A stretch of 30,932 nucleotides of DNA from Mnemiopsis leidyi (taxonomy: Eukaryota; Ctenophora; Tentaculata; Lobata; Bolinopsidae). The DNA is taken from assembly GCA_000226015.1 (NCBI GenBank), contig JH153143.1, positions 50,194 to 81,125 on the forward strand, given 5' to 3'. Shown here piece after piece: positions 9,601 through 18,600 of the stretch. Under the pieces are notes generated by a model. That model was not told where the DNA came from. It worked only from the letters and a program-made list of their open reading frames with translations, and searched no databases. The translations under genes and the position numbers were made by a program. Position 1 is the stretch's first letter. Each line of letters opens with the position of its first letter.

Positions 9601-12600
9601 GTCCAACATGACAGTGGTTCTTTATGTAAACATGAACTGTGACTGGTCGTATACAATCTGTGATGACATCGGCAAACCTCTGACAAACGAAACACGTCCC
9701 GTAGTTTTCCAGAATATGGATTTCAATCAGAATCTAAAATCTAAATCCATGCTTACCTTTTTTATAAGTACTTTCTGACGCCTTCCAGTCTTGCGATGAT
9801 CCTACTGCTAGAATAATTGGTATATTATGTAATATCTTGATATCATCTAGCATCCCTAAACAATTCAAATCTTCTAGTCTACTACTCTACTGCAAACCAG
9901 GCTTTGATATAGCACAACAAAATTACAGAAATGATAAAGATAAACTTACTTCCTGCGCCTCCGCAAGTACCGCAAGTTCGTCTACAGAACTTTTCTCTAA
10001 CTTCTTCTCTAGACGTACATAATCCCTGGTTCTTCATCTGATCACATTTAGCAGCACTATCTTCACACACCGCTTCTCCGGATGGCATATTCCGATCTTG
10101 TTCGTATTCTCCGTCTGAGAGAAAATATTAAGCTTCCGCAACAAACGAAACAAAAGCCACGGTACTTGATATATAAGAAATACTGCTAACAATCCCCACC
10201 AATGCTTGTGATCATCTAACATTCTGACGAGAGTAAATATTCGCGAGTTGACACACACAATCATACATAAAAACAAAAATGCAAGTAAATGTAAGAAGGC
10301 TTAAACACAATTACAATGACAAACTTATAGACAACTTACCATTGTCGCAGCCACCGCAGGTCTTCCTACAATACTTGTACTTCACCTCATTGTGTGTTTG
10401 GCAGTATCCGAACGATTTGAATGAAGCACACTTCATTTTGTAATATTCTTCGTCTTGACACGTTCCCATTTCGTCATCAGATTCATCAACTTTTTCTTGT
10501 TCGTTTTGAGAATCTAATCGATATCGCAATTCATTTTTAATCCAGTAGACAATGGAGACAGGTATTTTCAATTTTGCGGAAGGGTCACAAATTTTTCGTA
10601 CCATGTAACAGCGATTGACTAATGAGAAGATTGGTGTGGCTAATCGGTACCCAGAAACGCCATCATGTGATATAACTGATTTGTGACCCCCTAAAATACC
10701 TTCTCTATAAGCGAAGGTTAAAACCTAGTCGCGATACAATCTCACTCAGCTCAGCTATACTAAGAAATAACCTGTAAATGTTCCCCAAGTTTGTTTACAG
10801 TTCGAATTACTGATTTGTTTGAACTTTTCCTACTTGGACAATATTTCAGGTGGTACTTTATATACACTTACTTTTGGTGTCCTCGCAAGTACCGCAAGTT
10901 CGTCTACAGAGCTTGTCCCTCACTTCTTCTCTAGATGTACATAATCCCTGGTTCTTCATCTGATCACATTTAGCAGCACGATCTGCGCACTCCATTTCTT
11001 CTGGTGAGATAATTCGTTTTCCTTCGTAGTCTCCGTCTGAAGAAAAAATATAAAGCTTTCGCGACAAATATAAACACCAAGATACTTGACACGAATAGCA
11101 GCTGACAATATTAGTCAGACTCACAGACTCAGTGCTAATGATCAATTGACAAGTGTAAATGTGTTTGAGTTATGACTATTATGACTCTTAATCAATTTGG
11201 TAAAAAAACTTGTTATGCCAATCAATTGTTAACCCGTTCGCCCCCTAGGTCTATATAACATAACATAGTCAGAACCCACACGTGTGGAAAAATCTAAGAA
11301 CTTGATTGTTTCATCAATCAAGATTTGCTAGTCCTATCAAAACTTTTTCGACAAAAACATTTTAAAGTTTGAAGCCAGTTGCGATACAAGCTCACTGAGT
11401 TCTACTAAGAAATTACCTGGACATGTACCACATGTTTTTCTACAGTAGGAATTTCTGATTTGTTCGTACATCTCACAGTACCCATACGTCTTGTAGGAGG
11501 GACAGCTCAATTTGTAAGCTTCAGAGTCTTGGCACATAGGACTCTGTTTATCGTTCCTTTCTTCAGATTTCTTCTCTGTTATCATTGAGTTATTTTAATT
11601 GACATAATAGCAATAATTATGACATGGTTTGGAAAATTATATTATCAACATCCAGTCATGTTTAATCCACGACCGACCAAAAACGATCGTCTTCAATCTT
11701 AAACCAGATTTCTTCTGTAAAATTTTATAAATGATTCTTAGTTGTGCTCTAACAGGCAAAAAACCATTTCAATTTTACAAGGATAAGTCATTACCCTGAC
11801 AAGTGCCGCAAGTTTTTCTACAGTAACGATTTTTGACAGGCTCCATGCTCTGGCATTTTCCTCTGCTTTTAAATTCCATGCACACTTCAGTCCCGAGGCT
11901 AACATCGTCGAGACACGGTGATTCAGATTGATCACCGTTTTTGTGGTTTTCTGAAGGAAAATAGTTTTATGTCAAGTTGTTTAAACAAGATTTTTAGTAG
12001 ATGATTAAGTAGTACGTGAACAAAAAAGAAATAGGCAAAACAAATATAGCTAGGACAAATGGTCGACAATGCTCTATATTCACGCAACATTTTTAGGTTG
12101 TAACTTGTAGTATTTCCCAACTTATGTATGGAAAAGGGCATATCAATGGACGTCAGAAATCTTGTAAAGTAGCCGGCATCATCTCAAAATATATTTTGTA
12201 GTCCATGCCGTCAAAAAAGTTAAAATTTGACAAAAACTCACGGCTTTCTCTTTTATTTTCTTTTTCGCTTCTTTCCCTATCTTCTTGTCTGTTTGTCTCT
12301 GAGTCTGAATTACCTCAAAACGAGATAACATTCTAAGTCGAAATTATAATTTGTCGCCGCGCGGAATTTGGGCGCAATCGTAAAAGATGGGGTGATCATG
12401 CAGTCTCTGCTTTCAAAAATAACCGTTTCTGATTATCATTACCCACTATTACACAATCATACAAAACGTGTTCAAAAGTTAAACATTTACCAACCGGAGC
12501 AAGTGCCACATGTCATCTTGCACCCGATCTCTCTGACCCTTTTCTTGGATTTACAGTATCCTTTACCCTTCCATTTCTCGCACCTCCCAGCACTCTGCTG

Positions 12601-15600
12601 ATCGGTGCACTTTTTACTGCTCAAGAAGTCATCTGAAAAACCCGAAATGACATTAAAAGCAGCTCTAGCTCCTAAGGTTTCCTTTTTGTTCTGGTGAATT
12701 AATAGATCAATATAGAATTCTGTTTAAAGCAAGTTAATGCTTTGATTTTGGATCAAGGGGCTGTGAATCAATAAGAAATTTTAACTTATTAAATGTGAAC
12801 GACATCAAGCGAATCAGAACTTATGACATTTAGTTACAATGAATTTGCGCGTTGACAACCGAAGGACCCCCCACCTGCACCCCGCGCTAGCGCCGCCTCC
12901 GGCCTCCGCTAATTTTGCATCCCACCTCAAATGTCAAATTTAGACATCGGTCTGTTTTAATCCAAATGTGGCCCGAAATTCGAATAGCAAAAAATGGCAC
13001 ATAAGGCGGGTAAGAATTAAGATAGGTTTGGTGGGTACTAGGTAGTATACATTATAATCATACTTTCTTGGTCGAGTGCACCAAATTAAAATTTAAAAAT
13101 TAATGTTATGTAAACATACCTTGACAAAGACGACATGTCTTTCTACAATATACTTCTCTAACTTTAAGCCTACTCTCGCAGAATCCAAGAGATCTCCACA
13201 GCGAGCAAGCACCAACCCGGACCACATCTTCACACTTATTTGTTTCAAATTTAGATACAGATTGCAGCGCAGCTCCTGAAAGTTGAATTATTCATCACAA
13301 TTCATTCGGCGCCGCAAAAGATTTCACTCAAAACTTCAGAGTTTTAAAAAGCTTTCTTTTCCATGAACAAATAAATATACTCTGCAATAATGCAAAGTAA
13401 GACAACTTTCAGAAAACTTCTTACCGCACAGACCGCACGATTTAGGACACTGCAACTGAACTTCCGTTTTTGAACACTGATCAGCCAAGAATGGACAGCG
13501 GTAGATGTTGTCATCCTTGCATACGTTTTCTTTTCTATNNNNNNNNNNNATTAAAGAAACGTGACAATGAAAGTACAATCAAGGTGGGAAATGGCCCAGA
13601 AACAAAGTCAGCTTACAGATTTTCAATTTTACAAAATAAAAAACAACCTTCTCTGATCTAATAACTCATATACTAGAACTGATTGTGCAATTTCTGTTAC
13701 CACATTTTCCGCAAGTTCTAGGACAGAATTGTCTCACTCCTTCATTATTGCAGTCCTTTTCCGCGTTAGCACATTCAGATATGTCTAAATCCACACAGCC
13801 CGTGTCGGTAGACAGTTTTACTGTGGTGAGAATTTAATTTAATGTGCCCTGTAGTTGCTGAGCCGGTGACCACCTCAGTGACTCAAAGGGTCACAAATCT
13901 ATCACCGATAGATTTGCGCAATTATTGAATTGTTTTTATAACATTTACATTGGTTCCTCTCAAAAAATCCCAGTCCAAAAAGCTTTTTTAAATATCGTAG
14001 CAAAAAAAACAAGCCAGAATATAAAGAAAGTATCTACTTATACTGTTTTAATTCTACAAATACAAGAAATTTATAAAGAATGATTATTATCATTATAAGT
14101 TAATCTGAAAAATTCTTTTAAAGAAAGCACTTTTTAGTTTTACAGAGATAAACGACATCAAAACAGCAAAAATAAACAATTCAGATTAAGAATGCAATAG
14201 AAATAAAGAATACAATGATAACAATAAGAATAAAGAAATGAAGGAATTAAACTAACGTGTCGTAGAACAGGTTTTACAGGTTACAGGGCACCAGTATTTC
14301 GTATATCCATCTTTTCCACATTTGTCCTTCCACTGCGGACAATCCGATAACTTGTCTTTACATTTAGCTTCTGTTTCTGTTTCTGGTTCAGGCACTATGT
14401 CGTCTGTGGTAGTGTGATATAGTGGCGATGTTTAACTTGTTACCGCTTGATGTCCATACATACATACACAGACATGTCCAGGACTACATCTAACTAATTT
14501 AATGGTGGTTTAGGCACAACGAAACTGTTGCTAAATGTTCGGTGGATTTATAGGTCCGATTTATAAGGAAATTGAAAACGTGATAAGTTGGTACTATTAA
14601 CTATATAGTACAGGTACTTCATTGTTAATTTGTACCTTTTTACTGCTAGAAATTCTTCATGTACAAGGTAATTAACATCTTGATTTGCAGTAGATGGAAA
14701 CAGACGAACAGACGAAGGAGATAGAAAAGAGAGAATGATAGAAAGAATAAGAACTAACCTCGACAAGAATAACAAGTCCTCTTGCAGTTCTTCAACCCGA
14801 GCTTTATCTTTCTTTCACAGAAACCTTTAGCTTTGAAGTCTGAACAGCGCGCCTTCTGGCTTTTGTCTTTACACATGACTTCGTCTGCAATAAATCACCG
14901 AGTAGCTTTCTAATTTATTTTGTATTTATTTCTTAGTTGTGACTAGTAGGTGTTTGTTTAGTATTGAGGGTTTGCAAAGTATCAATAATACTTCACGACT
15001 ACACCAGATTATTGACGGATTGTAAAGCAATAAGGGTCGAAGCTGTTTGTCATATACCTGTTTGTGACCACTTATTCATCAAACCATGACCACTTATTTA
15101 TTCCATTAATCAAGGAGACATTTTTTATGGTAATCATTTATGGTATCTTCTCAAAAGAGATCATTCTCTCACCACCACCAGCATTGTCCGGTATCGAGTC
15201 TTCTTCCTCCTCATCTTCTTCCTCTTTTTCCTCCTCATCTTCTTCCTCTTTTTCCTCCTCATCTTCTTTGATATTTTCATTCTTGTCACCTTTAGGTTTT
15301 AACAGTGTGATTATTGCCACGTTATTGGTGTCAATCTGTTATATCTAATTAAAATAAACAGTTTGAAAATAAAATGGCAATCGCAAATTTAGTGAGCAGG
15401 CAGAATTGATTGCTTAAAATCAAGAAGATGACTCACGGTTACACATGCCGCACGTTTTCTTGCACAATCTGTTCCGAACATCTTTATACTTTTTGCAATA
15501 CCCCTCTGACTTAAAGGTGGAACAGACTGATTTATCCTTTTCGTCCTTACAGTCAGGAGATTCCACCTTTTTATCTTGATCTACCTCTTTTTCTAGAAAT

Positions 15601-18600
15601 TTATTGATTATTCGGTTAGCGTCGTCAAGGTATCAACTTTAAATGATTTTGTTTTAGTTATACTCATTGTAGTATTAAAAGTTTGAAATTAGAATGAAAA
15701 CAATTAGATAGATATGTTTTATTTAAAATTGAGTCAGGAAGGCCAAGAAGGACTCATAAAAATTTGACAAAATTTACCCTGGCATACTCCGCACGACTTT
15801 CGACAGGAACGGTCCCGTATCCCAGAATGCTTCTCGCAATAACCTTTCTCTTTAAAAGCAGCACAAAGTGACAGACTTTTCGTATCTTGGCAAGAAAAAC
15901 CTGATTCGTCTTCAGCTTCCGAGGAATCGGATTTGTCATCGCGATTTTTCCCTTCCTCAGTTTCTGAACAGGTATAACAATAAGATAGAGTATAACAGGT
16001 AAAACAATAAGTTTTTATTCGAAACGACAGATGCAGCTTGGTAGTCCAAACAGCATCCGATACATACGACACGTGCGGTATATCGAGTGAGTAAGAAGAT
16101 GATATTACAAATACAATGCACGTCTGCTAAGATATTGATCTTCTACTAACTAAACTTGTAGTAAGTACTTCAGCACTCACCGTTACAGGCTGAACAAGTT
16201 TGTTGACATCTCGTGCGAATACGAGCGTTGTCGCATTTTCCCATCGCCTTCATCCTAGAACATCTTTTTGTCGGGAGTCTGTCTTCGCACTTTCCACTCT
16301 TTTTCCCTGCAAGTTATGGATAGTGTGAGGATTTGCATAAAATCGGGAGTTTACGATAAGACCAGGTCAAACAAAAAGGAAAGAAAGGAGTTTAGAATTA
16401 CCAGCAAGGGTTCCATCGCAGACGTTACAGGTTGCAGGACAAGACTTTCTGACGCCAGCCTTGCTGCAGTAGCCAGACAAGGAGGCGCAGTACCGTGTGT
16501 TAACATCTCTACAGCTGGGGGGAGTTGGAGCTCTTTCTCAATGTCTTCCATATTGAACTGCCATCTGCAAGATTGTTTATGCTAGTGAATGTTGATTTTT
16601 TCATTTCTTATACTTTTTTACCAAGGGTTTTTTACGCAAAGTTATTTGCTTAAGAAATTTCTTGGTCTAGCGCGTGGCTACTTGCACGGCATTTGCAGCT
16701 CAACTGATCATCAGAACGCAAATCTTTGAGTTTGTGAAGCGAGGATTGTCGGCATATGGGTGTGCATGATGACAACAAAAAAGCAGGCAGATGTCAAAAT
16801 TGTCTTTTGGCGGAAAACGAACAAAAACTTAACAAATATATCGCCAGCAAGCTAAGAAAACATCGTATAAAGGCGATAGCTGTCTTAAATTGCGGACAGT
16901 TAGCCGAAAATTGTATGGTTCGCTGGTTAACAAATCGATAAAAGATAATTCAGACAATTAATGTTAAGTTAGGTTCAATAGTCATTAGTTGTCCCGAAGA
17001 ATATGAAACTCGTTACAAGCACGAACGGAACTAAACTCTCTGAAGTAGAATTTTGCGCGCATACACTCAACATAATGAACAGAATAAATGCAGGTCAAAT
17101 GCGCCCTGCATGTGCCAAATTAAACGCGCATCAAGTCTCGACACGAGTCCCGCGCCATTTCATCTGCAGTATTTCATTGTAGGCATCCTGCCTACAAGAT
17201 ATTCCTGTCATTTCAATACCTAGTACCAATAGACTGAAATATTACTTTAACTTTCAGTTTCACCCTTTGTTCAGAAGACTAGCCAGCTTCCAGACGTCCA
17301 ATATTTCTCAAATAATTTGTTCAGAATATTGGCAAATTTAATTCCTAACGCCATGAGGCCAAGTGGAGTTAGAACCCCACGAAGAGCAGGCTGTCATATA
17401 GGTTCGGCTCTGGCATGCTATTGGCTCAGGGCATCGGAGCTTCTAAAATAAGCTCTGTCATCTGGTGTTAGAGCCTCATGGGGATAGGAATTAAATTTGC
17501 CAATATTCTGAACAAAATATTCGAGAAATATTGGAGGTCTTGAAGCTGGCTAGTCTACTGAACAAAGGGTGAAACTGAAAGTTTAAGTAATATTTCAGTC
17601 TATTGGTACTAGGTATTGACATGACATGCCTACCTTATCATTTTTTGCCTTCGTGTTGCGTGGAAGTAATTTCACGACCTTCCATCGTATTGCCGAAATA
17701 ATCATAATCATAATGACAAGCGCTTAATATTTTTGACTTAGAGTGATTAGTTGCTAATATGTAATTTTGTTAAAATTGAAAAACTTCTTGGAATTGAACT
17801 GCACCGTCGATAAATGTATCTTGGTCTTGGTTGTAAACAGGTCCATAAATCTATACAGCTGACATTTCATTGATCACATTAGCTATGGTAAAATTGCTCT
17901 TAATTTCTGCAGTATAACGGCCGATATTTATATTACAGTAGCCGCTTATAACGGCCGATATTTATATTACAGAAGCCGCTTAAATTGACGAGGTTACACG
18001 GTCTGGCGATCTTTGAGCTGCAATACTCGGATATTACCGCGACAATATGATCTCAGCATACAGTATGTATATGCTATATCCTTAACACGGTCAAAAATGC
18101 TTTAAGCACACGGTTCACGGTTGATCTTATATCCGCATAGTAGTTGCTGTAAGTGTAAAATTAAAGAGATGAAGTCAAGCTTCCGCCTGAGACCGAGCTA
18201 AGCGGGCGCAATACTTGTTCTTGCATAGCAAAAAAATCGTAATGGCTGATTGGCTGAAAAGAATGTCAACAAGTAAAGATTAAGGAAAATATCGAGTTGT
18301 TATAGTTTATACCGGGATCAGATATGCAGACTTTACACGTAAGTGGACAAATAGCTCTGACTTCTGCTGTCTTGCAGTACTGTTTTAACCCCTTGCAAAG
18401 GTCGGCGTTTTCTTCTCTGCATTGATCACCGCTCTGACTCAGTTGGTTCAAATCCGCTGAACTGTCCTCGCCTAGACAAGATGTGTGTCAGACCTAAATA
18501 TAATTTAAAAAATAAAATATAGAATGTGACACGATATAATGACGGCCATAGATAACGGCCGTAGATAATATGGTCAACGAAATGATACAACTTAAAGTCT

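Larger units (their letters stand above)
16545..18312. other. Large intron of the ShKT gene
   Basis: No exon was recognised. It holds a palindromic element (17179-17633) and a 34-base direct repeat (17914-17981). The open frame near 16756-16941 on the plus strand shows no domain. Confidence 0.55.

Noticed and set aside
15064-15348. Plus-strand serine/phenylalanine-rich 94-residue frame
   Set aside because: Antisense of the acidic repeat spacer exon.
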